DNA of 46,437 nucleotides, taken from positions 1 through 46,437 of the forward strand of contig JAFQOX010000119.1 of the NCBI GenBank assembly GCA_017412045.1, in the 5' to 3' direction. A model generated the notes under the pieces. The model did no database searches, was not told the DNA's origin, and saw only the letters and a list, made by a program, of their open reading frames with translations. This document shows, piece after piece, positions 1 through 8,389 of this stretch. The stretch is from Clostridia bacterium. Lineage in GTDB: Bacteria; Bacillota; Clostridia; Oscillospirales; CAG-272. How positions within the stretch are numbered: position 1 is the first letter of the stretch; every line of letters starts with the position of its first letter. Position numbers and translations under genes: made by a program.

Positions 1-36
1 AATAAATTTGTTTTTTTTCGTGGAAAAAGCCGAATG

Positions 37-87
37 CCTCCCTCTGACGAGGGAGGTGGATTGCCTTCAGGCAAGACGGAGGGAGAG
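37..87. repeat. Short palindromic repeat element
   Basis: Three nested inverted repeats are visible: CCTCCCTC (37-44) with GAGGGAGG (49-56), TTGCC (61-65) with GGCAA (70-74), and the outer CTCCCTC again complementary to GAGGGAG at 79-85. From memory this resembles small intergenic palindromes that recur in gut Clostridia genomes. No second copy is seen in this window, so its repetitive nature is inferred. Confidence 0.55.
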
Positions 88-121
88 ACCCTTTCAAACA
101 AGAATTTATCATGGATTCTTA

Positions 122-148
122 TAAAAAGTAAATGCTGTTGCCCTGTTA
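122..148 (+). repeat. Partial copy of AT-rich element (3' end)
   Basis: The stretch AAAAAGTAAATGCTGTTGCC around 125-143 matches the end of the AT-rich element at 46055-46137 (minus) and, with mismatches, 17451-17533. Only the terminal ~25 bp is shared; the palindromic body is absent. A separate small hairpin (TTGCCC ... GGGGCAA) follows at about 138-162. The rest of 149-250 shows no convincing feature. Confidence 0.4.
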
Positions 149-270
149 TTTGATGGGGCAACATTGCCAAAAGGGATATACGATTTCAGTAGCAAAAAAA
201 CGCATTTTTCATACAATAGGAAAGAAACCAAGGAAAAATATTTCCATAACCGAAAGGATTGTATTTGTAT

Positions 271-1323
271 ATGAAAAAATTTTTTGCTGCCGCCAATACG
301 GAAAACGGTTTTTTCAGCCTGTTCGATGAAATTTTCGCGCCGGAAAAGTTCCGTCGGATCTATATTCTCAAGGGCGGTCCCGGTACGGGAAAATCGACCT
401 TGATGCGCAGGATCGGCGCGCTGGCGGAATCAAAGGGATATGAAGCGGAATATATTTTCTGCTCCTCCGATCCCGATTCGCTGGACGGCGTCATCATCGA
501 GGGGCTTTCCGTAGCGGTTCTGGACGGCACGGCACCGCATACGACGGATCCGCTCTATCCGGGCGCGGTGGAACGGATCGTCGATCTGGGAGAGGCGTTT
601 GATCTCCGCTTGCTTGAGAAAAAGCGGGAGGAGCTGATCCCCCTGATCAAAGCGAAAAAGCAGGCGTACCGTACGGCGTACCGATTTTTGTCCGCGGCGG
701 GCAGTATTGAGCGGGAGCACGACGGCTTGCTTCGGGAATGTTATCTTGCGGAAAAAGCAGATGCGGCTGTAAAGCGTCTGATCGCGCCTCTGCGGCTTCG
801 GGGCAGACAGGGCGAAACGAAGCGGTATATTTCCGCCGTCTGTCAGAAGGGCTTCTACCGTCTGAATACCTTATCCGCGCAGGCAGAGCGCGTATACGCC
901 GTGACGGATAAACACGGATTGGGCTATCTTTTTATGGATACGCTATACGAGAGACTTGCCTCGGAGGGCTTTTCGATGATCCTCTGCCCTTCTCCCGTGA
1001 GAGGAGATCGGAAGGAAGCAATCTTTCTGCGTGAAGAAAAAATTCTCTTTTCCGTTACCGACGAGGAGGGCGCGGTATGCGCGGATAAGATCATCAATTC
1101 CGCTCGCTTCGCCGATAAAGAGGGCTTGGCGCAAAAACGCCGCCGTCTGCGGTTTATTGAAAAATGCGAGGCATCCGTCATAGAGGGCGCGATTTCCTGT
1201 TTTGCGGAGGCGGGCGCGCTTCACGCGAAGGCGGAACGCATCTACGGAACGTGCGTGGATTTCGGAAAAGTAGATGCCATTATGGATAAAATAATCAGCG
1301 AAATATTTGCAAACAATGTGTAA
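271..1323 (+). CDS. P-loop ATPase, PRK06851-like
   Basis: A soluble nucleotide-binding protein of unknown cellular role. The N-terminus (KKFFAAANTENGFFSLFDEI) and the P-loop GGPGTGKST at about residues 36-44 match the PRK06851-type ATPase family of Bacillota. These are ~350 aa proteins with two related halves; the length here (350 aa) fits. No signal peptide or membrane segment is seen. The frame is open from a TTG at 259, but ATG 271 gives the usual family N-terminus, with GAAAGGA at 252-258 upstream; a TTG at 265 would also be spaced well. No obvious terminator follows before the next promoter at 1340. Function beyond ATP binding is not known to me. Confidence 0.75.
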   Translation: MKKFFAAANTENGFFSLFDEIFAPEKFRRIYILKGGPGTGKSTLMRRIGALAESKGYEAEYIFCSSDPDSLDGVIIEGLSVAVLDGTAPHTTDPLYPGAVERIVDLGEAFDLRLLEKKREELIPLIKAKKQAYRTAYRFLSAAGSIEREHDGLLRECYLAEKADAAVKRLIAPLRLRGRQGETKRYISAVCQKGFYRLNTLSAQAERVYAVTDKHGLGYLFMDTLYERLASEGFSMILCPSPVRGDRKEAIFLREEKILFSVTDEEGAVCADKIINSARFADKEGLAQKRRRLRFIEKCEASVIEGAISCFAEAGALHAKAERIYGTCVDFGKVDAIMDKIISEIFANNV

Positions 1324-1339
1324 AATATTGAAAATGGAA

Positions 1340-1368
1340 TTGAAAAACGAAAAAAGATATGTTATAAT
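1340..1368 (+). promoter_or_regulatory. SigA-type promoter
   Basis: TTGAAA at 1340-1345 and TATAAT at 1363-1368 are separated by 17 bp. It lies between a stop codon at 1323 and the lipoprotein start at 1462 and should drive the lipoprotein/glycosyltransferase pair. Confidence 0.8.
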
Positions 1369-1390
1369 CAGTATACCCTGCGTTTTTGAG

Positions 1391-1426
1391 GCGCGGAACA
1401 CTTTATCTGCGAAGTGTTCCGCGTAG
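1391..1426 (+). promoter_or_regulatory. 5' leader hairpin
   Basis: GCGGAACACTT (1393-1403) pairs perfectly with AAGTGTTCCGC (1412-1422), and TGCGT/ACGCA lie outside it as a possible extension. It sits downstream of the promoter at 1340 and ahead of the ribosome-binding site, so it is in the mRNA leader. No T-run follows, so it is not a standard terminator. It may stabilise or regulate the message; that is inference. Confidence 0.5.
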
Positions 1427-1461
1427 ACGCAATATATTATTGAAAGGAAAACACTTAAACC

Positions 1462-2610
1462 ATGACGAAAAAAATTTGTAGAATCCTGTGTCTCGTGTTG
1501 ACGCTCACCCTGCTTGCGCTCACGTTCGCAGGTTGCGAAAAAAAGCCCGGTCTCTACGCCTGGTACGGCGGCAGAATGAACGTCGATCACGTGATGACCA
1601 TTCACGTGGACGGCGGTGAGGGTGAAAAGACCTACGAGGTTTCCTTTGATGAATACCGTACGGTTTTCATGTATCTGAAGAAGAACGTATCCGACGTGAT
1701 TCAGGACAGCGACGGTAAGGTGACCGCGCTTTCCACCGATGCGGAAAAGACGGCGGCAATCAAGGAGGTCGCGGAAGAAATCCTGACCAAGTACTACAGC
1801 CTGGTCGCCGTATGCGAAAAGTACGGCATTTCCATTACCGAAGAGGACAAGCAGCAGTACAAGGAAAGCTATCAGAGAAAGTTGCAGACCTATATCGAGA
1901 GCATGGACGGCACCGAGGAATACGAGGGTACGGCGGAAGAATACGCGGCGCTTCTGTATGAAAGAACGCTGAGCCTGCTCGGAACGACCCCCGAATATTT
2001 TGAATTTTCCTATTACCGTTCTTTGCTGGAGCAGAGATTGAAAATGGCGCTGGCTTCCGACCTTGACGTTTATATCAATCAGTCCTATTACCATTACAAG
2101 CAGGTACTGATCCCCTATACGAAGGGCGACTCCGTTTCGGAGGCGAAGGCGCGCGAGCAGATCCTCGCCGCGCAGGACAAGCTCCGCGGCGGCGCGGATA
2201 TGGATACCGTCATCAAGGAATACTGCCCCAACGAGGAATATACCGAGGTTTATTTCGACAGCTACGGAAACATCGTTGGCTCCGCCTCCGGCAATACGAT
2301 GGGCTCCTTTACCATGGAAGCCATCTGCGCGCTGGACTTCGATGCGTACAGCGACGTGATGTCGGGCGATACGGACGACTATACGGGTTATTTCGCTATT
2401 GTTCAGAGATTGCGCATCGACGAGGAATTCGTTTGCAGCTCGGACCAGATCGGCACGATGATCTACAAATTCCCGTATTCCGGCGCTTCCTCCTATTCCA
2501 CGTACTATACGAATTACAGCCTGATTCTGGACAGCTACGTTCAGAATACCGCTCTGGTTCCCGTCAGCGAAAAGGTGTACAAGCGTATCAGCGTCAAAAC
2601 AATGCATTGA
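1462..2610 (+). CDS. PrsA/SurA-like foldase lipoprotein
   Basis: Begins with a lipoprotein signal peptide: a KK-rich start, a hydrophobic core, and lipobox FAGC with the acylated Cys at residue 25. The mature part is Lys/Glu-rich and helical. The segment from about residue 212 (KQVLIPYTKGDSVSEAKAR then LRGGADMDTVIKEY) resembles the start of a parvulin-type peptidyl-prolyl isomerase domain as in PrsA/SurA, after a SurA_N-like helical region. I infer a membrane-anchored chaperone for secreted proteins; isomerase activity is not certain because the parvulin part is diverged. RBS GAAAGGA lies at 1442-1448. It is followed after 19 bp by the glycosyltransferase, so the two are probably co-transcribed. 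Confidence 0.65.
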   Translation: MTKKICRILCLVLTLTLLALTFAGCEKKPGLYAWYGGRMNVDHVMTIHVDGGEGEKTYEVSFDEYRTVFMYLKKNVSDVIQDSDGKVTALSTDAEKTAAIKEVAEEILTKYYSLVAVCEKYGISITEEDKQQYKESYQRKLQTYIESMDGTEEYEGTAEEYAALLYERTLSLLGTTPEYFEFSYYRSLLEQRLKMALASDLDVYINQSYYHYKQVLIPYTKGDSVSEAKAREQILAAQDKLRGGADMDTVIKEYCPNEEYTEVYFDSYGNIVGSASGNTMGSFTMEAICALDFDAYSDVMSGDTDDYTGYFAIVQRLRIDEEFVCSSDQIGTMIYKFPYSGASSYSTYYTNYSLILDSYVQNTALVPVSEKVYKRISVKTMH

Positions 2611-2629
2611 AAGGATCGGTCATATCACA

Positions 2630-3349
2630 ATGAAAATATCTTTGGTTATTCCGATGTACAATGAAAGCGCGATCATTGAAGAAGCGATCCGTACGTTTTC
2701 TTCCTATATGGAAAAGCGCTTTGCGGATTGGGAGCTGATTTTCGTGGACGACGGCTCCGCCGACGGTTGCGGCGATGCCGTAACGGCGGCGCACGAAAAA
2801 GATGAGAGAATCCGTCTCTGCCGCTATACCCCCAACCGCGGCAAGGGCTACGCCGTACGCACGGGCGTGCTGGCGGCGCAGGGCGATATCATTCTCTTTA
2901 CCGACTGCGACAACGCTTACGGCGAGGAAGCCGTAGGCAGACTTGCGGAGGCAGTCGAGGGATCGGGCGCGGATATTGTCGTCGGCTCCCGTAATTTGCA
3001 GAAGGACGGCTACGAGGGCTATACCCTGCTCCGCAAGCTGGCTTCCAAAGCGTATATCAAGGTCATCGCGATCGCGGCAGGCTTCAAACTGAGCGATTCA
3101 CAATGCGGCATCAAGGGCTTCCGCGCCGATATTGCGAAAAAGATCTTCTCCCACTGCGAGGTGGACCGATTCGCCTTCGACCTTGAGGTCATCATGATCG
3201 CGACCAAGCTGGGCGCAAAAATCGGAGAAATGCCCGTAAAGGTCATCAATCACCGGGAATCCACGGTCCACGTTCTGCGCGATTCCGTCAAAATGCTCCG
3301 CGACGTTCACGCGATGAAAAAAAGAATCAAAAAACAGAACATCCAATGA
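2630..3349 (+). CDS. Family 2 glycosyltransferase (polyprenyl-phosphate type)
   Basis: A GT-A fold glycosyltransferase: N-terminal SLVIPMYNES, the metal/nucleotide site FVDDGSADG at about residues 38-46, and the second acidic motif FTDCDNAYGEE near 89-99. The C-terminal part (SDSQCGIKGFRAD, then VDRFAFDLEV) is the pattern of dolichyl/undecaprenyl-phosphate glucosyl- or mannosyltransferases. It probably moves a sugar from a nucleotide-sugar to a lipid carrier. At 239 aa it is only the catalytic domain, with no C-terminal membrane helices. It lies 19 bp after the foldase lipoprotein. Sugar specificity cannot be read from sequence. Confidence 0.85.
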   Translation: MKISLVIPMYNESAIIEEAIRTFSSYMEKRFADWELIFVDDGSADGCGDAVTAAHEKDERIRLCRYTPNRGKGYAVRTGVLAAQGDIILFTDCDNAYGEEAVGRLAEAVEGSGADIVVGSRNLQKDGYEGYTLLRKLASKAYIKVIAIAAGFKLSDSQCGIKGFRADIAKKIFSHCEVDRFAFDLEVIMIATKLGAKIGEMPVKVINHRESTVHVLRDSVKMLRDVHAMKKRIKKQNIQ

Positions 3350-3435
3350 TCGGTTCGCAAACCGAAGCATTGTTCCCACTGTATGAAAACGATTCGATGA
3401 ATCAATTTATGCTTTCATGAAAGGAATCTTCGTCA

Positions 3436-5889
3436 ATGAAAAAAATTTTTATTACGCTGATGGCCATCCTGATGATTGCAGCCTCGCTCGTGCTGACGGG
3501 ATGCAATAAAAACAAGGGTGACAATCAGGATCAGACAGAGGAAACGGAGACCGGCAAGCCGATTCTTTACAGCCGCGACGGTCAGCTTTCCTATACGCTG
3601 AATGACAACAACGAGGCGACGCTGGTCGCGTATCACGGCACCGCGGCGAACGTAGTGCTCAACCGTATCGACGGCAGACAGAAGATCGTAGCGATCGGTC
3701 CCGGCGCGTTCGCGGGTAACAAGACGGTAAAGAACGTCGAAATTGCTTCTCCCGTCAAAACGATCGGAGAGGATGCCTTCCTCTCTTGCACGGCGCTGGA
3801 AACGGTCACGCTCCGCAATCCCGTTCTGGAAACGATCGGTAAAAACGCGTTCTCCGGCTGTGCCAAGCTGACCGGCTTTGCGATCCCCGCAACGGTCAAA
3901 ACCATCGGTGAGCAGGCGTTTTTGAAATGCGCCGTCGCCAATATTGATTTCTCGCAGGCAACTGCTCTCGAGACGATCGGAGAATACGCGTTCTCCTTCT
4001 GCGGCTCGAATCTGAAAACCACCTTCAAGGTCGTTCTTCCCGACCGTTTGACGACGCTCGGACACGGCGCTTTCTACGGCTGTACGCAGATCGAAGCGTT
4101 TGAGGTCTCTGCCGATAACGCCGCATTTTCTTCCGCGGACGGTATTCTGTATGATAAGCAAGGCTCGACGCTCGTGCTTTATCCGCTCGGCGCCAACGCC
4201 GACGGCTCGTATACGGTCCCCGCTCACGTACGCGTGATCGCGGGCAGTGCGTTCGCAGGCGCAAGCCTGAAAAACATCACGCTGTCCGAGGGCCTGGAGG
4301 AGATCGGCGGCAATGCCTTCTATAAAGCGTTTGCATTGGAAAGCGTCACGATCCCCGCTTCCGTCAAAAAGATCGGCAGCTACGCTTTCATGGATTGCGC
4401 TTCTCTGAAAACCGCCAATATTCCCGACAACGCCGAGGTCGGCGTATTCGTTTTCCGTAATTGCGGCGCGCTGACTTCCGTCAAAATGCCCTCCTATATG
4501 AAGGAAATTCCGCAGGGTCTCTTCGACTCCTGCCTGGTTCTGGAGGAAATCACGCTTCCCGAGGGTCTGGAAACCGTCGGCGAGCTTGCCTTCAACTATT
4601 GCAAAAAGCTCAAGGAGATCAAGCTCCCCTCTACCGTCAAGACGGTTGGCGCGTATGCGTTCCGTAACTGCATGGCTGTGACGGAGGTCGATCTTTCGGG
4701 CGTTACCTCCATCGGTCCCTTCGCGTTCCAGTATTGCTACGCGCTGAAGAAGGCGGACGTCAGCGGCATTCCCGCGCTTCCCGCTTATATCTTCAGCGAT
4801 TGCACGGTCCTGGAGGAGGTCAAGGTTGCCGACGGTCTTACCGCGATCGGTAACTACGCGTTCTACGCTTGCGATATGCTCAAAAAATTCGAAATCGCTC
4901 CGAGTGTCAAAACGATCGGCGATTACGCCTTCGCAAAATGTGAGAGCCTGAGCGAAATCGTGATCCCCGCCTCCGTCACCAAGCTCGGTAACGGCGTGAT
5001 GTACGGCTCCGGCATTACCAAGGCGACGGTCGAAATGAAGATTTCCACACTTCCCGCTTCCTTCTTCGATTCCTGCAAGAATCTCTCCGTCGTCATTCTT
5101 CCCGAAACGGTGGACACGATCTCCGTAGGCGCGTTTACGGGCTGCTCCTCTCTCGAGGAAATCGCCTTCACGGGAACGATCAAGCACGTCGGCGCCTCCG
5201 CCTTTGCAAATTGCATCAAGCTGAAAACCGCCATCTTCGGCAGCGAGGACGTTGAAATCGGCGCGGGCGCGTATTACGGCTGCGAAGCCCTAACCAACGT
5301 GGTCATTCCCGAGGGCATTACGACGATCGGCGCTTCTGCTTTTGCGAACTGTGTCTATCTGACCTCCGTGACGCTCCCCTCCACGCTCCGGTATATTGAC
5401 GCGGGCGCGTTTGCGGCTTGTCAGAAGCTGACCTCGATCGAGATCCCCGATTCCGTGCTTGCCATCGGCAACAACGCGTTCTACAATTGCGCGAAGCTCT
5501 CCAAAGCGAAAATTGCGGACAGCGTCGTTTTCGTCGGCACCAACGTCTTTACGGGCACAAGCTGGCTGAAGGCGCAGGCAAAGGAAGATTTCGTCGTCGT
5601 CGGCGACGGCGTTCTGGTTCAATATAACGGAGACGCGAAGAACATCATCATTCCCGATACGGTCAAGCGTATTCCCGCTTACCGCTTCGCTTCTCTGAAA
5701 ACGGAGCCGGAATCCTTCCAGATCCCCTCCACGGTTGAATATATTTCCGTGGATGCCTTCACCGCTCTGGTTGAAAAATCGAGCTCCTCCTATTATGAGA
5801 GACGCTACGTGACAATCATCGCCCGCAAGGGTACGTATGCAGAGCAATTTGCAAATCACGAATATTATACCTTCGAGGCAATCAAATAA
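3436..5889 (+). CDS. BspA-like leucine-rich-repeat lipoprotein
   Basis: The signal peptide ends in lipobox LTGC (Cys23), so it is likely lipid-anchored on the outer face of the membrane. From about residue 50 to 750 it consists of more than twenty LRR_5 (BspA-type) repeats of about 23 residues, with a recurring pattern like TVKTIGEQAFLKC / L-x-x-I-x-I-P. No catalytic domain is seen. BspA-like proteins are often surface adhesins; that is family knowledge, not shown here. A conserved GAAAGGA site lies at 3419-3425. The gene is followed directly by two tandem ~100 bp repeats and a terminator. The repeated codons create long antisense open frames that are not genes. Confidence 0.9.
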   Translation: MKKIFITLMAILMIAASLVLTGCNKNKGDNQDQTEETETGKPILYSRDGQLSYTLNDNNEATLVAYHGTAANVVLNRIDGRQKIVAIGPGAFAGNKTVKNVEIASPVKTIGEDAFLSCTALETVTLRNPVLETIGKNAFSGCAKLTGFAIPATVKTIGEQAFLKCAVANIDFSQATALETIGEYAFSFCGSNLKTTFKVVLPDRLTTLGHGAFYGCTQIEAFEVSADNAAFSSADGILYDKQGSTLVLYPLGANADGSYTVPAHVRVIAGSAFAGASLKNITLSEGLEEIGGNAFYKAFALESVTIPASVKKIGSYAFMDCASLKTANIPDNAEVGVFVFRNCGALTSVKMPSYMKEIPQGLFDSCLVLEEITLPEGLETVGELAFNYCKKLKEIKLPSTVKTVGAYAFRNCMAVTEVDLSGVTSIGPFAFQYCYALKKADVSGIPALPAYIFSDCTVLEEVKVADGLTAIGNYAFYACDMLKKFEIAPSVKTIGDYAFAKCESLSEIVIPASVTKLGNGVMYGSGITKATVEMKISTLPASFFDSCKNLSVVILPETVDTISVGAFTGCSSLEEIAFTGTIKHVGASAFANCIKLKTAIFGSEDVEIGAGAYYGCEALTNVVIPEGITTIGASAFANCVYLTSVTLPSTLRYIDAGAFAACQKLTSIEIPDSVLAIGNNAFYNCAKLSKAKIADSVVFVGTNVFTGTSWLKAQAKEDFVVVGDGVLVQYNGDAKNIIIPDTVKRIPAYRFASLKTEPESFQIPSTVEYISVDAFTALVEKSSSSYYERRYVTIIARKGTYAEQFANHEYYTFEAIK

Positions 5890-5990
5890 AAAGCGGGCAA
5901 CGCCCGCCGGAGGTTGCTCGCCTATCGCAGTTAAGACTGTATCCAAACGATATAAACGGCGAGGTTCTATTTGCGCAATTTCCTATGCGA
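5886..5990 (+). repeat. ~100 bp dispersed repeat, copy 1
   Basis: Starts with ATAAAAA and a hairpin GCGGGCAACGCCCGC (5893-5907). CTCGCC further on can pair with GGCGAG near its end, and it closes with GCGCAATTTCCTATG. It begins at the stop codon of the leucine-rich-repeat gene and is immediately followed by a second copy. Related copies are at 5991-6096, 26286-26387, 32239-32357 and 37664-37771. Confidence 0.85.
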
Positions 5991-6096
5991 TAAAAAAGCG
6001 GGCAACGCCCGCTCGAAGTTGCTCGCCTATCCAAGTTTGGCTTGTATCTCAACAATGCAAACGGCGAGGTTGATTTTGCGCAATTTCCTATGGAAT
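5991..6096 (+). repeat. ~100 bp dispersed repeat, copy 2 (tandem)
   Basis: Second head-to-tail copy with hairpin GCGGGCAACGCCCGC at 5998-6012 and terminal GCGCAATTTCCTATGG at about 6079-6093. It differs from copy 1 mainly in the middle ~25 bp, while both ends are conserved. The terminator at 6097 follows without a gap. Confidence 0.85.
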
Positions 6097-6139
6097 AAAA
6101 AAATAAGCACGTCGGACGATTCCGGCGTGCTTATTTTTT
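6097..6139. terminator. Bidirectional rho-independent terminator
   Basis: A near-perfect stem: AAAATAAGCACGTCGGA paired with TCCGGCGTGCTTATTTT, flanked by A-run and T-run. It lies between the convergent leucine-rich-repeat gene and DUF523 gene and can serve both. Confidence 0.85.
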
Positions 6140-6155
6140 GCCAATGATTCCATAT

Positions 6156-6602
6156 TCACAGTAGCTTTCCGGAGAAAATTTCGCTCTCGCCGACGACGCG
6201 GATGCCGCTCTTTTTCAGAAGCGCCGCGGCAATGCCGTCGCCGTCCGTCAGCGTTTTCGTAAAGCTGCCGTCGTAAATCCTTCCCGAACCGCAGGAGGGG
6301 CTTCGTTCCTTGAGCAGCGCGGCTTCACACGAAAATAGCTCCGCCAAGCGCAGAGCCTCGCGGGCGCCGCGTCCGTAATTTTCGGTCACGTCCGCGCCGT
6401 CGCGGCGAAAGACCGTTCTCTCCGGGGTAATTTCGGCGGGAACGCGGGGCGTCGGCAATCCGCCCATGATCTCGGGACAGATCGGGATCAGATGATATTG
6501 CTTTTGCAATTGATCGAGAATTTCCCGATCCAGAGGCTTGGAGAGCCCGTCGTATCGGCACGCGACACCGAGCAGACAGGCGCTGATCAGCAGTGTTTTC
6601 AT
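6156..6602 (-). CDS. DUF523 protein (TudS-like)
   Basis: A 148 aa cytosolic protein with the DUF523 pattern: SACLLGVACRYDG near the N-terminus, ICPEIMGGLPTPR at about 41-53 and SPSCGSG at about 101-107. C9, C42 and C104 are placed like the conserved Cys of the family; from memory, one DUF523 member (TudS) is a [4Fe-4S] 2-thiouracil desulfurase. Role here is inferred only. ATG 6602 is chosen because GAAAGGAG lies just upstream and the family starts here; the frame is open further but that part looks non-coding. It lies downstream of the amidase gene but behind a hairpin. Confidence 0.85.
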   Translation of the reverse strand: MKTLLISACLLGVACRYDGLSKPLDREILDQLQKQYHLIPICPEIMGGLPTPRVPAEITPERTVFRRDGADVTENYGRGAREALRLAELFSCEAALLKERSPSCGSGRIYDGSFTKTLTDGDGIAAALLKKSGIRVVGESEIFSGKLL

Positions 6603-6636
6603 AAGCTTGCTCCTTTCAGAAGAAAATGAAGAAAAT

Positions 6637-6662
6637 ACCGAATACGGATTGCCGTATTCGGT
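6637..6662 (-). terminator. Hairpin terminator after amidase gene
   Basis: ACCGAATACGG and CCGTATTCGGT form a perfect 11 bp stem with a 4-nt loop. On the minus strand it is followed by a T-rich stretch, so it likely ends or attenuates the amidase transcript before the DUF523 gene. Confidence 0.7.
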
Positions 6663-6673
6663 AGGATCGTACG

Positions 6674-7435
6674 TTATTGGATCAGAAGATCGTTTTTGAA
6701 TTGCTCCCATTTTTCGGGATGATCCACGAAATAGCGCGGGCAGGATTTGTGCCATACCGTTCCGCTGCTGTTCGTTCTGGGATAGTCGTAATGGCGCTTG
6801 ACCTGATCCGCCGTAAGGTCGTATTTTTGGCAGAGCCACGAAACGAGCTTGACGAGAGATTCGTATGTAGCATCGGTGAATTTACCCGTGGAATCGGGGT
6901 GACAGCATTCGATGGAGATCGTCGTATAATTGCCCTCCTGCGTACCGATCGCCCATGCGACCTCGTCCAGGGGCATACATTGCAGAATGAAGCCGTCCAG
7001 ATCAATGATGAAATGCGCGCTGACGTTATTTTTGTTTTCGAAATATTTCCAGTTCTGGAGCGCCGACGTGTTCGGATTGGCGACGTAGTGGATCACGATA
7101 TTTTTCAGCTCGTCCAGCTTATAGCCGGGACGGGAGTTTTCATGCACGGAAAGATATTTCTGCGTGATCAGCTCGTTCATTTTTTCATCCGTGATGTCCT
7201 CCTTGGAAATCGTGCCGAGGTCGGGTGAGGAAGGCGAGGTGGATTGAGACGTGGATTGTTGAGTCGATTGCGAGGGGAGCGTGGCGGGCGGATATTTCGT
7301 GGTGCTTTGCGCGGTCGTTTCGCCCCGGGCAGAGGAGGCGGAGGTATCCGTATGACCCGGGCTGTCACAACCGGCAGCGAAAAGCGAGGTTAAAACGATA
7401 AACAGCGCAGTCAGCTTGATCAGTATTTTTTTCAT
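6674..7435 (-). CDS. N-acetylmuramoyl-L-alanine amidase lipoprotein (Amidase_2)
   Basis: Lipoprotein signal peptide with lipobox AAGC (Cys23), then a Ser/Thr-rich linker to about residue 75 that would span the wall. The catalytic domain is of the T7-lysozyme / PGRP type. IVIHYVAN gives H116, KRHYDYPR gives H215 and HKSCPR gives C232, the expected zinc triad. It should cleave the MurNAc-L-Ala bond in peptidoglycan. Length (253 aa) suits one amidase domain plus linker. RBS GGAAAGGAA precedes the ATG. A promoter at 7499-7527 drives it. A cell-wall remodelling enzyme is likely; its target (own wall or competitor) cannot be told. Confidence 0.9.
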   Translation of the reverse strand: MKKILIKLTALFIVLTSLFAAGCDSPGHTDTSASSARGETTAQSTTKYPPATLPSQSTQQSTSQSTSPSSPDLGTISKEDITDEKMNELITQKYLSVHENSRPGYKLDELKNIVIHYVANPNTSALQNWKYFENKNNVSAHFIIDLDGFILQCMPLDEVAWAIGTQEGNYTTISIECCHPDSTGKFTDATYESLVKLVSWLCQKYDLTADQVKRHYDYPRTNSSGTVWHKSCPRYFVDHPEKWEQFKNDLLIQ

Positions 7436-7498
7436 GAATGGGGGTTCCTTTCCTGCTAAAAGAAAAATGGTTGTGGGGAATAAAAAAGATTTCTCTTT

Positions 7499-7527
7499 AT
7501 TTTACCATATCGGAAAGAAGATGTCAA
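7499..7527 (-). promoter_or_regulatory. SigA-type promoter for amidase
   Basis: On the minus strand, TTGACA (7522-7527) and TAAAAT (7499-7504) are 17 bp apart, 64 bp upstream of the amidase start. Confidence 0.75.
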
Positions 7528-7610
7528 GACGGATATTTTTTTCTTCCACGGCAACTACACCCGAAATCACCCGTCAAGGATAAAAACAAATAAAAATCGA
7601 AACTTTTTTA

Positions 7611-7639
7611 TTGACTGCCAACCGAGTTCATGATATACT
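7611..7639 (+). promoter_or_regulatory. SigA-type promoter for second LRR gene
   Basis: TTGACT (7611-7616) and TATACT (7634-7639) with a 17 bp spacer. Because the -35 box lies inside the upstream extension of the reading frame, it supports the later start codon at 7692. Confidence 0.8.
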
Positions 7640-7691
7640 GATAATGGAAAAATGCTGTCATTCTGAAAAAATTACCGAAAGAGGCAAACAT

Positions 7692-8366
7692 ATGGGAAAA
7701 CAAAACGTCAATCATTTCGCAGAGCTTCTGCAAGCCGTCGCGGAAACCGTATCGGAGGCGTGGCAATCCAGAAATACCCCCTTCAAGGTCCGAAAAGACG
7801 ACCGCGGCCTCATCATCACGGGCTATAAAAGCTCCCTGTTGCCAAGGATCGAAATTCCCGGCGAGATCCACGGGATACCCGTACACACGGTCGCCGCGCG
7901 CGCTTTTGTGAACTGTCCCTTTCTGGAAGAGGTGCGCATCGCCGACGGCGTGGAGATCATCGAGCCGAACGCCTTTTCCTCCTGTATGCATCTGACCAAG
8001 GTTTTTATGGGCGATTCGGTTTCCTTCATTGGAAGAAACGCTTTTTTTGAATGCAAATATCTGTTCTGCGCAGAGCTGTCTCCCGCGCTCAGGGAAATCG
8101 ACAACCGCGCTTTTTTCGGTTGCTCGGGTCTGCGCGACATTGACCTGCCCGACGGCATCGAGCGGATCGGCGATCAGGCGTTCTACGGCTGTACCAAGCT
8201 CAAAAGCATACATATCCCCCTGGCATTGAAGCATCTTCCCCGAAGCGCGTTTGAAGGCTGTCACGCGCTGGATCACATCTTTATCGAAAAAAATTCCTAC
8301 GCCGACAGGGTTCTTTCCGAAAGCGGCTATTACAGCAAAAAATTACGGTATATTCCCCGAATATAA
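7692..8366 (+). CDS. BspA-like leucine-rich-repeat protein, no signal peptide
   Basis: A 224 aa protein with about five LRR_5 repeats between residues 45 and 195 (for example AFVNCPFLEEVRIADGVEII and AFYGCTKLKSIHIP). The start at 7692 is supported by AAAGAGG upstream and by the promoter inside the longer frame. The N-terminus is hydrophilic, with no signal peptide or lipobox, so unlike the paralogue at 3436 it appears cytosolic. It is followed after 23 bp by ribF and may be co-transcribed. No partner or function is evident; a protein-interaction scaffold is a guess. Confidence 0.8.
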   Translation: MGKQNVNHFAELLQAVAETVSEAWQSRNTPFKVRKDDRGLIITGYKSSLLPRIEIPGEIHGIPVHTVAARAFVNCPFLEEVRIADGVEIIEPNAFSSCMHLTKVFMGDSVSFIGRNAFFECKYLFCAELSPALREIDNRAFFGCSGLRDIDLPDGIERIGDQAFYGCTKLKSIHIPLALKHLPRSAFEGCHALDHIFIEKNSYADRVLSESGYYSKKLRYIPRI

Positions 8367-8389
8367 GATGAAGGATTTTCCCAAGGCTC

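Noticed and set aside
943..2607. Long minus-strand open frame opposite the ATPase and foldase genes
   Set aside because: It crosses two well-supported plus-strand genes and a promoter, has no RBS and its translation has no recognisable domain.
3433..5187. Long minus-strand open frame opposite the leucine-rich-repeat gene
   Set aside because: Shadow of repeated codons in the LRR gene; Arg/Asp/Gly-rich translation with no family pattern.
3700..5560. Periodic DNA repeats that could suggest a CRISPR-like array
   Set aside because: The period is 69-72 bp, in frame, and encodes the 23-residue LRR_5 unit; there are no identical repeats with unique spacers.
5837..6073. Small plus-strand frame running through the tandem repeats
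   Set aside because: It starts inside the LRR gene and crosses non-coding repeats; no RBS.
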